DNA of 64,000 nucleotides from Rhabdophis nuchalis. Its lineage: Eukaryota; Chordata; Lepidosauria; Squamata; Natricidae. Below, piece by piece: positions 43,670 to 54,295 of the stretch. The stretch spans positions 119,414,610 to 119,478,609 of the forward strand of contig CM077647.1 of NCBI GenBank assembly GCA_039707465.1. Reading direction: 5' to 3'. The notes beneath the pieces were generated by a model. That model saw only the letters and a program-made list of their open reading frames with translations. It was not told the origin of the DNA and did no database searches. The translations under genes were made by a program, and so were the position numbers. The first letter of the stretch is position 1, and the number at the start of each line of letters is the position of its first letter.

Positions 43670-44719
43670 GGCTCATTTCTTGCTTAGGGTTATGGACACT
43701 ATCCAGGCCGCTAGGCGTCCGTCCACCATACGCATATATAACGCCACCTGGCGTGCCTTCAGCATTTGGTGTAATACGAAGGGGTGTACTCCCGTTGGCG
43801 CTTCTGTTGCCCTGGTTTTAGACTTCTTATAGGACGGCCTGGATAAGGGTTTGTCTCCCAATACGCTCCGGAGGCAGGTGGCTGCACTCTCTTCGGTGCT
43901 TAGTGGGGGTAGTGGGCTTTCCTTGTCCCAACACTCAGTGGTTAAGAAGTTTTTGAAAGGGGCACGTAACTTACGACCGACAGTGGTTCATAGGTACCCG
44001 TCGTGGGAGTTACCGACGGTCCTTGAGTCTCTCACCAATGCCCCTTTTGAACCACTGCTTGCCGCCTCCTGGGAAGACCTGACCCTGAAGGTGGTGTTTC
44101 TCGTGGCCATAACTTCGGCCAGGAGGATTTCAGAGCTTCACGCTCTTTCTGTCAGAGAGAACCTGTGCACCTTCCACGAGGATAGGGTGGTATTGCGGTT
44201 GGATCCCTGCTTCACACCTAAGGTGGGGTCATGGTTTCACAGGGTGAAAAATTGGTCCTCCCCAATTTTTGTCCAGACCCACGTTGCCCCCAGGAGGTTG
44301 TGGGGCATTCACTAGACGTTCGCAGGGCGTTAAGGATCTACATTGATAGGACGGCGGAGTTTAGGCGAACGGAATCCCTTTTTATCGCCTTCCAGGGACA
44401 GTCTAGGGGATGTAAGGTTTCGGTTTCCACAGTGGGCAGGTGGATTAAGGCCTGCATTAGTAGGGCTTACATGGTTTCCCGACAGGAGGTTCCCAGTGGG
44501 ATCACCGCCCACTCGACACGGAGCGCGTCCACGTCGGCGACTTGGGCTACACACGCTTCCATAGCTGAGATTTGTAGGGCTGCCACGTGGTCGTCTCCGT
44601 CTCCCTTTATTCAGCACTATAAGTTGGACACTTGGGCATCTGCGGATGCGGCGTTCGGACGCAGAGTTCTGCAGTCCGTGTATAGCCAGGAGGAGGGCCA
44701 GTCTTCTTCCCACCCATAA
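43670..44719 (+). pseudogene. DIRS tyrosine recombinase, one stop and one frameshift
   Basis: The N-terminal core-binding part reads RVMDTIQAARRPSTIRIYNA. A TAG at 43830-43832 interrupts it. The catalytic domain has the first arginine in ITSARRISELHAL (about 44109-44150), a frame change between about 44240 and 44310, the HSTRS box with the second catalytic H and R (about 44511-44525), and the nucleophile tyrosine in FIQHYKLDTWAS (about 44620). The frame ends at 44719. In DIRS elements this enzyme integrates a circular intermediate. Here it is inactive. Confidence 0.9.
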
Positions 44720-44739
44720 GGACTATCCGGCTTGGGTAT

Positions 44740-44835
44740 GTCCCATTCATGGATGCTATCCCCACCTTCTGGAGAAAGAGCGTTGGTACTTACCTGATAC
44801 GCCTCTTCTAAGAAGGTGGGGATAGCATCCGGCCG
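44740..44835. repeat. DIRS internal complementary region
   Basis: Read as reverse complement, it equals the outer part of the right end (through GTAAGTACCAACGCTCTTTC) joined to the outer part of the left end (CAGAAGGTGGGGATAGCATC). One base differs from the right end (a C versus T in GAGGYGTATCAGG). This is the template used to restore ends and close the circle. Confidence 0.92.
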
Positions 44836-44895
44836 CACCCTAAGGTGTTAAGACTGGCCATGTATTGTGTGTCCTTGGTTCTGTTACGCGTTCTC

Positions 44896-44901
44896 AATAA
44901 A
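44896..44901 (+). terminator. Polyadenylation signal of the DIRS transcript
   Basis: AATAAA lies after the internal complementary region and before the right terminal repeat. Confidence 0.6.
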
Positions 44902-44958
44902 GTACCTTTGGTTGTGGTTTGGATGAAAGCTTGGAGTCTGTGTATTGGTTTTCTTCGC

Positions 44959-45082
44959 CGAAAGCTGGGTGGAGCCTAATGCAGGGGCCTTATATAGGGG
45001 AGCTAATTAATTATTAAACAGGCTCAGTCCAATTAGAGAACAGGCAGAGTTAACCCATTCATGGATGCTATCCCCACCTTCT
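44959..45082 (-). repeat. DIRS right inverted terminal repeat
   Basis: Exact reverse complement of 39062-39185. It is followed by the 39-bp extension to 45121 found only at this end. Confidence 0.95.
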
Positions 45083-45256
45083 TAGAAGAGGTGTATCAGG
45101 TAAGTACCAACGCTCTTTCTCTAAGATTACCTGGAGAAGTCCCTGTTGTTTGTTTGGCAAGGTTTTTCAGGAGTGGTTTGCCATTGCTTCCTTCCTAAAG
45201 CTCAAAGATTCACCCCAGGTCTCCCAGCTGGTTTTCGGCTTAACATGGGACTAGAT

Positions 45257-45601
45257 CAGAAGTTATATTCAACAGGTTCTGACCAGTTATGGAGAACCGG
45301 TAGTGGAAATGTTTAGTTCGGAGAACCGGTAAATACCACTTCTGACTATCCCTGCACCCATCTATTCTTTAACTCTGGAGTCCTAGTCGATTGGGAGAGA
45401 ATGGGGAATTTGAGGTAACCTTCCCCTGGAGTGGGAAGGGAATGGAGATTTTACAGTATCCTTCTTCTGCAGCAGGGTGGGAATGAAGATTTTACAGTAT
45501 CCTTCTCCTGCCATGGACACCAAGCCAGGGCCACCAAGCATACCATGCCTACCAAGCCACGCCCACAGAACGGTAATAAAAAAAATTGAATTTCACCACT
45601 G
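45257..45601. mobile_element. Non-autonomous hAT element, CAGTGGTG family, copy 3 (diverged)
   Basis: The left end CAGAAGTTATATTC (mutated) and the right end GAATTTCACCACTG are inverted. The TSD is GACTAGAT at 45249-45256 and GACTAGAC at 45602-45609. It shares the GAGAACCGGT and AAGCCACGCCCAC words with the copies at 2697 and 7183. Confidence 0.8.
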
Positions 45602-45780
45602 GACTAGACTCACAGTCACCTGGTTTCTAATCTGCTGCTTTAACCACTACACCAAACTGGCTCTCTTGATCTTTTTCCTTGAATGTAAAATGCCAAGACA
45701 GAAATTACAGTGGCATAAGGAACTCCATACAAAGCTTTTGACCTACCATCCCACCCCGCGTCACTCACATTGTGATGCCC

Positions 45781-46060
45781 ATTTTCTTTTTAAATGATGA
45801 ATCATTGTATTTGTATTTGTATTTATTAAATTTATATACCCCACCTTCTCCCTACTGGGACTCAGGGCGGTGTACAGGCAGGTACAAAATCGACAATATA
45901 AAACATTAACAGTATTTGTATTTGTATTTTCTTTTTAAATGATGAAACATTGTATTTGTATTTGTATTTGTATTTATTAAATTTATATACCGCACCTTCT
46001 CCCTACTGGGACTCAGGGCGGTGTACAGGCAGGTAAAATCGACAATATAAAACATAAAAT
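45781..46060. repeat. 145-bp tandem duplication including an L2 3' end
   Basis: Unit A (45781-45925) and unit B (45926 to about 46060) both start ATTTTCTTTTTAAATGATGA and contain the antisense L2 end (CCTTCTCCCTACTGGGACTC). The duplicated piece includes flanking DNA, so it arose after the L2 inserted, not by a second insertion. Confidence 0.85.
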
Positions 46061-46845
46061 ACATTAAAAATACATTAAATAATTGGCCTGTCATAAAACC
46101 CCTATTAAAACCCCTACTAAAACAAATTAAAAACTACGCCAGGCTGGCCGCACAAAATAGATAGGTCTTCAAGACCCGACGGAAAAGGCGTAGGTCAGTG
46201 ATCGTCCATAGGTCAGGGGGTAGGTCATTCCAGAGGGCAGGGGCTGCCAGAGAAGGCTCTCCCCCTGGGGGTCACCAGCCGACATTGTTTAGCCAACGGC
46301 ACCCTGAGGAGGCCCTCTCTGTGGGAGTGAACTGGTCGGTGGGAGGTATTTGGTAGCAGGAGGCGGTCTTGAAGATAACCAGGTCCCTTGCCATGGAGTG
46401 CTTTAAAGGTGGTTACTAGTACCTTGAAAAGCACACGGAAAGCCACAGGCAGCCAGTGCAGCTCGTGCAGGAGAGGTGTCACGTGGGAGCATCTGGAAGC
46501 TCCCAGAATCCCCAGCGCAGCCGCATTCTGAACTAACTGGAGCCTCCAGGTGCACCTCAAGGGAAGCCCCATGTAGAGGGTTGCAATAGTCCAGACGGGA
46601 GGTGACGAGGGCTTGAGTGACCATGCGTAGAGCGTCACGATCCAGAAAGGGGCGCAACTGGCATATCAGGCGAACCTGATAAAAAGCCCCCCTGGCCACG
46701 GCTGTCATATGATCTTCTAAAGACAGCCGTGAGTCCAGGAGGACACCCAAGTTGCGAGCCCTCTCTGTAGGGGCCAATGACTCGCTCCCAATAGCCAGAG
46801 ACGGCACCAACTGGCTATATCGTGATGTCGGAACCCACTCGGTCT
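45940..46845 (-). mobile_element. L2-clade LINE, 5'-truncated
   Basis: This minus-strand L2 runs from the 3' end with GTATTTGTATTT-rich tail near 45940 to a 5' truncation in RT near 46845. Confidence 0.88.
46225..46845 (-). pseudogene. L2 ORF2 C-terminal fragment
   Basis: It starts after the YADD box, at a KTEWVPTSRYSQLVPSLAIG segment, then LLDSRLSLEDHMTAVARGAF and VTQALVTSRLDYCNPLHGA. Frame changes near 46600 and 46400 follow, with LHWLPVAFRVLFKVL in between. The end of the frame (FFRLAGLA-type) is degraded. Confidence 0.85.
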
Positions 46846-48424
46846 TTGATATTATACATGTTTTCAATATATGGTAATTTACTTAGAAATTCATGCTTAT
46901 ATACAGCTGATCCTAAACAATCCCAGCTTGATCCAGTAAAATATTTTCTTCCACATTCTAGGTTTTAAATCTGTTGCTTCCTATGCAATCCCTTTGCAGA
47001 GAAAGTTGGTACTCTGAACAAAATTGCTGGGAAAACAAAAATTAGAAAATCATTCCATGTAGCAGACTTTGGGGTGGGGGTGGGAAGTAAGATTGGGAAA
47101 AGATACAATCTATTCTTTTGTGGCCCTAAGAAAAATAGAAAGTTCAACTGTATTCTTAGGAATTATTGCTGATCAAGATTCCTATTTTTATAATATCATT
47201 TTAATTTATGTTTTATTTCATTTTTGAATATAGATTTTAACAATTTCTTTTGTTGTAAAGTCATTTTGCTGTTACAAGAGTATGCAGGTTAGTGTAATTG
47301 TTCATTCTTATGCAAAATATTCTGCAATATTCTGTGAAGAAGAAAGGATTTGGAACCATTATTCTGTACATAACATTGAGTCTCATTTAAAATCCAGCTT
47401 TAGAACTGCACAAGGTGTTATACAATGGTGAAAACAGATGTAATTAGCCAGCCCCTAATGAAAGGCTAGAACTACTCATTGAAAAAAAATGGACAAAAAA
47501 TTAAATGAAAAGCCTAAGAATATGTTTTTGTTTCTAGCACCATCTATGGTCCATCTGGATTCACAATGTGAATTTATGAGTTTTAAAATTGAGTTCTCCA
47601 AATCAGGAGAAACCACCTAGCTAACATGAGGATTAAAAAAAAAATTTAAAAGTATTTTGCCCGAAATCCTGGTATATATGAATATTTAAACAACTTTGCT
47701 TCAGAATAAAGTGAAAAATCCTGCATTTTAACTTTGCATCAAAGACTTTCCTTTATTGTAACTTTCTATATTGCAGATATGACTTCTGAGTCTCAATTTT
47801 TGAGTAAAAAGTTCACTCTGTATGGATCTTTGCCTTTAGTCTGCTCCTGTATTCGGAACTTCACAATATACTTGGGGAGGGGAATGTTACAATTTGTAGT
47901 TGTTCCCACAATCAGCCCTACAGCCCATCAGCTTAAGCTCTGGTGTTTAAAATTACTGTACACAGTTAAAGGATGTAAATGCAAAGGTTCAAATGATTAG
48001 TGGATGGTACTAACAAGTTATACAAATTTGCCACTTTCCAAGATATTTCCAGCACATATTTTAATAGCATTCAGTTATGGTTTGACAAAGCTGCAAGGCC
48101 TGGGTTCACACAGCATATGAAGCCATACACCAAGACTACAAATCACAGTTGCCTAAATTCAAATAACAAAATACATAAAAAACAAATGTTTTACTTAATG
48201 TAGGGACCTTCACCTTTCATTTTCCAGTTATAGCTTCTTTTCACAACATACCAAACAGTACAGATGTATTTGGTTTCCACTTAGTCTGTTTTAGGAACCC
48301 AGTCATTGAGTGTACAAAGACTATTTGTGAACATAGTCAAATGTGAATACATTTCGGTTAAGAAAATCATAATAGAACTTTTGAACCCAAAGGTGCTTTT
48401 CAAGAGGCAACTGGACTTTCTAGT
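46846..48424. other. AT-rich intergenic sequence, nothing assigned
   Basis: No gene, repeat family or RNA gene could be supported over these 1.6 kb. Open frames here are under 90 codons and have no motif. Confidence 0.45.
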
Positions 48425-48610
48425 TTTTCTTTGAAGACATTTCACTCCTCATTCAAGAAGCTTCTTCAGCTCTGACTGGATGGTGGGACATGGAAGGATT
48501 GTTGCTCCCTTGCAGCAACTGGTCATTTGCATTCTTCTAAGGTCACCTGGAGTTTTATCTGTGGCATCAGGGTCACCTGAGTGGTGCAAATGGGTCCCCT
48601 TTGCAACTGT
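48425..48610. repeat. Interspersed repeat of uncertain family
   Basis: The words AAGAAGCTTCTTCAGCTCTG, GACTGGATGGTGGGACATGG and CATTTGCATTCTTCTAAGG have the look of a common vertebrate interspersed repeat (possibly a Penelope-like end). I cannot assign the class from sequence alone. Confidence 0.3.
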
Positions 48611-48636
48611 TGAAAGGACTGGATTGGAGATAAGAT

Positions 48637-48940
48637 AAAGGTAAAGGTTCTCCTCACACATGTGCTAGTTGTTCCTGATTCTAGGGGGCAGTGCTCATCT
48701 CCGTTTCAAAGATGAAGAGCTAGCACTGTCCAGAGACGTCTCCGTGGTCATGTGGCCAGCATGGCTAAACGCCAAAGGTGCATGGAACGCTGTTACCTTC
48801 TCACCAAAGGTGGTCCCTATTTTTCTACTTGCATTTTATATGCTTTTCAACTGCTAGGTTGGCAGAAGCTGGGACAAGTATGCAGCGCTTGGGATTCAAA
48901 CTCTTTCTGATCAACAAGCTCAGCATCTTAGCCACTTTCT
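48637..48940 (-). mobile_element. tRNA-derived SINE with RTE/BovB-like tail, copy 2
   Basis: Same SINE as at 13935, with a (TAAAGG)-type tail at the left. The tRNA-like head on the minus strand is 5'-shortened and its B box is mutated (GGATTCAAACTC in plus sense), so it would not be transcribed well. Confidence 0.78.
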
Positions 48941-49157
48941 TCCCCTCTGTTGACAGAGAGCTGTTCAATTTTGACATAAACAGCCCCTTTAATCCCTCTT
49001 TCCAACCAGTGATCCTCTCTGTCCAAAAAATGGACTTTGCTGTCTTCAAGAGTGGCTTGTGTCTTTTAAATGCAGGTGGACCGCTGAATCTAGTCCTGTT
49101 CTCCTTGTTTGTTGTCCATACCATGACCCGGATGACTGAGAAGCTCCATAGACTTTA

Positions 49158-49212
49158 TTATTTTATTATTATTTATTCGATTTATAAACCGCACCAATCT
49201 CCCTCGAGACGT
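49158..49212 (-). mobile_element. Very short L2 3' end
   Basis: TTATTTATTCGATTTATAAACCG followed by CTCCCTCGAG is the minus-strand tail of an L2, about 55 bp long. Confidence 0.5.
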
Positions 49213-49636
49213 TTGAATCTGATCTTTGTAGTTAAATTGTGACATTTTGGGACTCACTAGAACCCCACCATACCCTTAATTATGATTTGCTTTCCATGGC
49301 TCACAATTAGTACCAGCTGAGACCAGCCGAAACTACAATACCTCCCACTATAAATACCCTTCCCCCTCAGGGAAATAGAGAAATTAAACATTCCGGGAGT
49401 GAGAGGAATTCCTCCCCCCCCCCCCTAGTTTTAAACGCAACATATTAACATCTGATTTTTATTCCTTTCTAGCCCTCGCGTTTTGTTTTGATTTGCTTTA
49501 GCTTGAGTTTATATTTGTGTGACAGGAAAAAAAGTTAAATTTTATTTCAACTGCCTTGGCTTATCTCCGGGTAATTAATATCATTTACCGGCTTCTCATT
49601 GGGTAGGAGGAAGCTCATCCAAGTGCGTGCCAGAAG

Positions 49637-49664
49637 TTCCCGCCCACCAAGATTAGTGGGCGGG
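49637..49664. promoter_or_regulatory. E2F-like site within a GC-box palindrome
   Basis: TTCCCGCC (49637-49644) is an E2F consensus. CCCGCCCAC (49639-49647) and GTGGGCGGG (49656-49664) form a 9-bp inverted repeat with an 8-bp spacer. Germline gene promoters in mammals are often bound by E2F6-containing repressors through such sites; the role here is inference. Confidence 0.5.
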
Positions 49665-50248
49665 GAGAAAGAACAGGAATACCACTACCGCTCACTAGAG
49701 CGCAGTTACCCAAGGGCCCAAATTTGGGCAAAGACGGTGCCCTGTTCGGCTATCTGATTGGCTCTCTGGAGGAGCACTGACGATAACCGCGTCCACTTAC
49801 AGGCATGAGCTCAGCAAAAGGAAGGATAAAAAGTTAGAGGGGCCCTCCAATGACATCCCCGAGTTTCCTATCCCTGTGGGTCTCCGCCGAGGAAGATGCG
49901 GGGGAAGGAAGGATATGGAGGGGGTGGGGAATGCCGCTTCTTATTGGTCGTCTATTTTTCTGCGGCATCCAATTGTAGGGAGGGCTGAGCGAGGGGTGTA
50001 TGTGTTTGTGTAGTGGTGGAGAGGGGGAGGGGATGAACCCTTGGGAAGTCGCTTCCTTTTCTCCCCCGCCCCCTCCCTCCCCCCAGCCTGTCAGGTGTGG
50101 TAACGGTTGTTCTCCTTCCCCGGCTGCTGTGAGAGGCGCTCTCAGCTTCCCTTGGGCATGGCGGGGATTCCACGACGTCTCTCTTTGTCCCCAGGTTTCC
50201 CTGAAGGAAGGGAGTGAGAGGCGTTCTTAAAGCTGTGTAGGGAAAGGG

Positions 50249-50254
50249 ATGGAG
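50249..50254 (+). CDS. MEIOC: Candidate first coding exon of MEIOC (two codons)
   Basis: ATGGAG is followed directly by a consensus donor GTGAGG at 50255. The phase (0) fits the next exon, which starts at codon CCT (51062). An in-frame TAA lies seven codons upstream (50228-50230), so nothing longer is possible in this frame. Mammalian MEIOC has a longer first exon that also begins Met-Glu, so an alternative first exon cannot be excluded. Confidence 0.3.
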
Positions 50255-51061
50255 GTGAGGGGGTGGGGGAACGGGGGTGAGGAAGAATGCTAAACAATAG
50301 AATGGCACGCTGAGGTATGAAGCAGAAGCCGAGGGGTCAGGCAAAGGACAGGCGAGAGATAGAGGGGCCAAGCTACATGGGGCACCTGGAATCGAAAGGG
50401 GCAGTATAATGAGGGCTTGCTGAAGGGCAAGAGAAAAAATAAGGAATGGGTACAAACTCTGTAGAGGATTTAGAAGAGTGGGGGCCAGCAATTATTTAAG
50501 ATACTGGAAATGTAGCTAAGGAAAATAAATGGGATGTGCAAACACTAGAAAGCAAGGGGAAGCACAAGAGCTTGAGGAATTGAAAGTCAGAGGTTGTAAA
50601 ACCTAATAACCAAACACCTCTATGAAGCAAGGATGTAATCATTAATTACACAACAATAATAATTGTGTATTTAGCAAAAAGAATCAAGTGGTTTTCCAGT
50701 CATGTTTTTCCAAATGGCCCTCAGTGGAGGAATCCAATTTTTTTTTTCTGTGGGCATTTGAATAAAAATCTCGACTTTAGCTATTTGTTTTGCTAACTAA
50801 TCAAACCTTTGGAGTTTTAAAACTCTGAAATCTTGGCTCAGAATTAATTCAAGTTGGTGATGCAGATACTATTGTACAATTCTTTCCAAATCTTTTTTGT
50901 ACATAATTCTTTAATGTAATAAAACGGCGAGCAATATTTCTATTAGCCTGATTCCTGGAAAGTCAGAATATAGAAATGTACTTACCCAATGTTTTAAAAA
51001 TGTAAAGCAAACAATTTAGATGTGAATTAATTGTCTTTCTACCTTAATTGTTTTATACCAG
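50255..51061 (+). other. Putative MEIOC intron 1
   Basis: No repeat or gene is seen. The acceptor is a pyrimidine-rich TTGTTTTATACCAG ending at 51061. Confidence 0.4.
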
Positions 51062-51190
51062 CCTAAAGTAGCTTTCAGAGGTACCAGCCGCTATTTGAAT
51101 AGTACAGAATCCAGTGGAAGACTGACGGATGTGTTCAATAACGTTATCATGACAGGTTGCAGTTCCTTCTATGATTGCTACAAATTGCAG
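51062..51190 (+). CDS. MEIOC: MEIOC exon 2
   Basis: This exon is 129 bp (43 codons, phase 0 at both ends), bounded by AG (51060-51061) and GT (51191-51192). It encodes PKVAFRGTSRYLN, then SGRLTDVFNNVIMTGCSSFY and DCYKLQ. This matches the conserved N-terminal region of vertebrate MEIOC (the RLTDVF and SFYDCY motifs). It is too short to stand out as an open frame and was recognised by homology and splice sites. Confidence 0.85.
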
Positions 51191-52349
51191 GTTCAATCAG
51201 TTTTTTAAAAGATATTTTTACTTCAAAAACATTTTAGGAAGTAACCACATTGAATCATTGTATGACAGTATATAGTCTTATTATATTGACTTTAAAATAA
51301 ACTTTATATTTAAAATATATTATGACATAGTTCATGAGTGAGTCCAGTATTGGGGTGTAGCAGAATAATCTCCAACTGTATGGGCAGCTCATCAATCATA
51401 TATAACTGGCATCCTGTTTTTGTAGGTTTTTTATAGCAGAACAATGCCATTTTTTCAGGGAGAAATAAAAAAAGGCAAGATTTTGTTAGTTTTAACATAC
51501 AAATATTTTTAGAAATTCTATCCCAAAACCTTAAGCAGAGGTAACTATTTGAATATTCTACTGTTTCTAAAGATTCATTTCAACATCCTATGATTCTTGG
51601 TCAATGAAAATAGATGTGCAGCCCATGCTCCAAAACAAGTGATATTTTAGTATGGTTTATGCATAGTTTACTCAGCTGTCCAAGCCATGCTTCTGTATAA
51701 AAAAGGATTGTCTATATAGTTTCTTGTGAAATTCAGAAGATACAGGAAAGAATGGATCAAATGACATCTTTTCTTTAATTTGCTTTTTTAATTCTATGTT
51801 TTGCTCTTCTGTGTGCTTTTGCTACATTTACGAAAAATAAATGAGAATTCGGTGTAATATACTTGATGAGTTATGAATAAAAATGAGTAAAAAAAAAGGC
51901 CTCCAAATTTTCACTACTTGAACAAGTATGCCAGTATATTTGTTTCTGCATTTGAGTGGAAAATACCTTTGCATTATTTGCTCCAGGAATTTGGAGTATA
52001 GTGTTGGGACTTACCAAGTGATTTCTCATCTAGGTCTTGAGGCCCTGACCTGATTGTTTCAAACCAGTATGGTATTTATACAGAAATTAATAAACATTTT
52101 AAATAATACTTTATTCTGTCATCTTCATAATTCAGAAATATGCTACTTTCCAATGCAATGCTATAACAGCAAAAATCTATTAATGTATTAAGAACACATT
52201 GTCTGTGGTAGTTTAGCATGATGAAGAGATCACAGGATCCAGTGGTCCCATGAAAGATGTTTCTCCAAACTTAGATGATTTTGTGTAATCTTGTTGCAGT
52301 TTTATGTTTCAGGTCTTTGTCCATATTATACAATGAATTTACTGTATTA

Positions 52350-52927
52350 CAGGTAGTCCTCAATTTAGGACCACAATGAGTCCAACATATCTATTGCTAA
52401 GCAAGACAAATTTTTAAGTGAATCCTGCAGTTAATTTAGTAACACAGTTATTAAGTAAATCTGGCTTTTCCATGGACTTTGCTTGTCAGAAGGTTGCAAA
52501 TGGTAACCACATGATCCTAGCACACTGTAACTATTACAAATGCATGCAAGTTGCCAAGCATCCGAATTTTGATCATGGGACAATGAGGATGCTGCAACAA
52601 TTGTCATAAGTCATTTTTTTCAGTACTGTTGTAACTTTGAACAGTCACTAAATTAATTATGTAAGTCTAAACAACTTAGGCTGTGGGACAGCTCACCATA
52701 GCCAACTCACTATATGGCACAACTCACTGCGGAAGAAGAGTTACGCTAATATCAAAGAAATGGTGGAATAGAATCATTAAAGAAAGGATGCCAAAAGAGG
52801 GACAAAACAAAGTCTGAATGACAAAACATTAATTTAAAAATATATTTTAAATAATTAAATTAAATGATGAATTGTCCCTGGTGAGTTGGCCATGGTGAGT
52901 AGGCTCTTTCTGGTCGAGGACTACCTA
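52350..52927. mobile_element. Tc/mariner (Tigger-like) MITE split by another insertion
   Basis: The left end, CAGGTAGTCCTCAATTTAGG (flanked by TA at 52348-52349), and the family body run to about 52667. The right end, TCGAGGACTACCT, is found only at about 52914-52926. The 245 bp between them (52668-52912) are not family sequence. Confidence 0.7.
52668..52912. mobile_element. Unclassified small element with about 20-bp inverted ends, nested in the MITE
   Basis: CAGCTCACCATAGCCAACTC (from 52689) and GTGAGTTGGCCATGGTGAGT (52881-52900) are inverted repeats with two mismatches. The core is AT-rich and non-coding. The TSD is unclear. Confidence 0.5.
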
Positions 52928-53599
52928 AAGTGATCTATCTATGAATGAGTATCAGTTGATCAAGAGCAAGGCAACAGTGCCAACTTGCTACTGTGAACCC
53001 AGATATTTCTGAACTTCATATCTGAACATAACTTACAAAGTGTCATGCTAATTAAATTAAGGCTGCTGAAAATTCTAATTCAGGTACATTTGGAGGACCA
53101 TTTTTCCTACACGTCTATTGATTTCATGCCCAGGTTTGAATTTTCCAAAAGCAACTGGGAAAGGTTCATTTAGATCATTTACCAGGGGCAAACCAAATAT
53201 TCCAGCCCTCACTACTGACTATGATGATTATGTCCTCTTAATGTTGACTATTAATGGCCAGTTCTTTACTTTTAACAATTTTCTCCCTGATCTGTTCCCA
53301 ATCTGGTCCTTTGATTTTCTTGTGGTGCATGTATCACTGTTTAATTGAATCTACCCATCTTGCACCTGGTCACCCTCTTCTCTCTTATTCTATTTTCCCC
53401 AGTATTTTCCAGAAAGCTAGATCATCATTTAATGTAATAATTTGAGTCTTATTTATGCCTCAAATGAAAACTCTGGATAGATTGTTTGACATTTAAATTC
53501 AATAGCAATCAGTACCCTTATTAGCTTGCTTTTTCAAATTCCAGTTTTTAGTTCTATAGAATATCTCAGGAAAACCATTGCCAGTACCATTTTTATTCA

Positions 53600-54295
53600 T
53601 TTTATTTATTTAGAAAATTTATATTGTCTCATATTCGCACATGGTGATTCAAGGTGGCTTACAGGAATATAAAAACATATATAAAAATAAAAGTAATAGA
53701 AGAAAATAAAATAATAAAATTATATAATAGCCCCCCACACACACGCACACACCAGGGACAACATATCACACAAGCCATTTAATAGGCTCCATCTTGCTCT
53801 CATCCTGCTTTCCCTAGGCCCACTGGCAGAACCAGGTCTTTAGTACCTTCCGGAAGAGTGTTAGAGTGGGGGACATTCTAATCTCTGGGGGAATGATGTT
53901 CCAGAGAGAGGGAGCCACTATGAAGAAGGCCCTTCTGGGTTCCATCAGTGTATCTCTCTAGGGGATGGGACCCATAACATTCCTTGCTTCCCTGTTGTAG
54001 TGGGTTCGGTACATGTGATGGGCAAGGGACAGTCCCTCATATACACTGGTCCCAAGCCATGAAGGACTTTAAAGATGACAACCAGCATCTTGAATTGCAC
54101 CCAGAAGCCAATCAGCAACCAATTCAGCTCCCGCTGGAGAGGTGATACATGTGCACACTTAGGTCTGCACAAAACCATGCAAGTTGCTGCATTTTGCATC
54201 AACTGGAGCTTCCTGATATTCTTCAAGGGGAGCCCCATGTAGAGCGTGTTGCAATAGTCAAGACAGGAAGTGACTAGGACATAAGTGACTGAGTA
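53600..54295 (-). mobile_element. Old L2-clade LINE in MEIOC intron 2
   Basis: The minus strand encodes MGLPLKNIRKLQLMQNAATC and a degraded LNWLLIGFWVQFKML tail, followed by the 3' UTR. It is diverged and belongs to an older subfamily than the copies at 8427 or 57170. The ACACACGCACAC and AAAATAATA runs are simple-repeat expansions. Confidence 0.8.

Larger units (their letters stand above)
39056..45121 (+). mobile_element. DIRS retrotransposon, full length, coding frames decayed
   Basis: Tyrosine-recombinase retrotransposon with the diagnostic DIRS plan: inverted terminal repeats (39062-39185 and 44959-45082, identical over 124 bp), a right-end extension (45083-45121), a gag-like frame, RT-RNase H, a tyrosine recombinase and an internal complementary region (44740-44835) that mirrors the joined ends. 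There is no TSD, as expected for recombinase-mediated integration. TTCTC occurs at both outer edges (39056-39060 and 45117-45121). Frameshifts and one stop break the genes, so it is not autonomous. Confidence 0.95.
49590..50254 (+). promoter_or_regulatory. GC-rich promoter region of MEIOC
   Basis: The region is GC- and CpG-rich, in contrast to its AT-rich flanks. It carries four CCAAT boxes (ATTGG at 49598, 49757 and 49943; CCAAT at 49979), GC boxes and an E2F-like site (49637-49644). It ends just before the first MEIOC exon found with certainty. No TATA box is seen in the island itself. Promoter assignment is inferred from composition and position. Confidence 0.6.

Noticed and set aside
50000..50230. 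76-codon frame in the MEIOC promoter as MEIOC exon 1
   Set aside because: Its possible donors give a phase that creates a stop at the start of exon 2. The composition is that of the CpG island.
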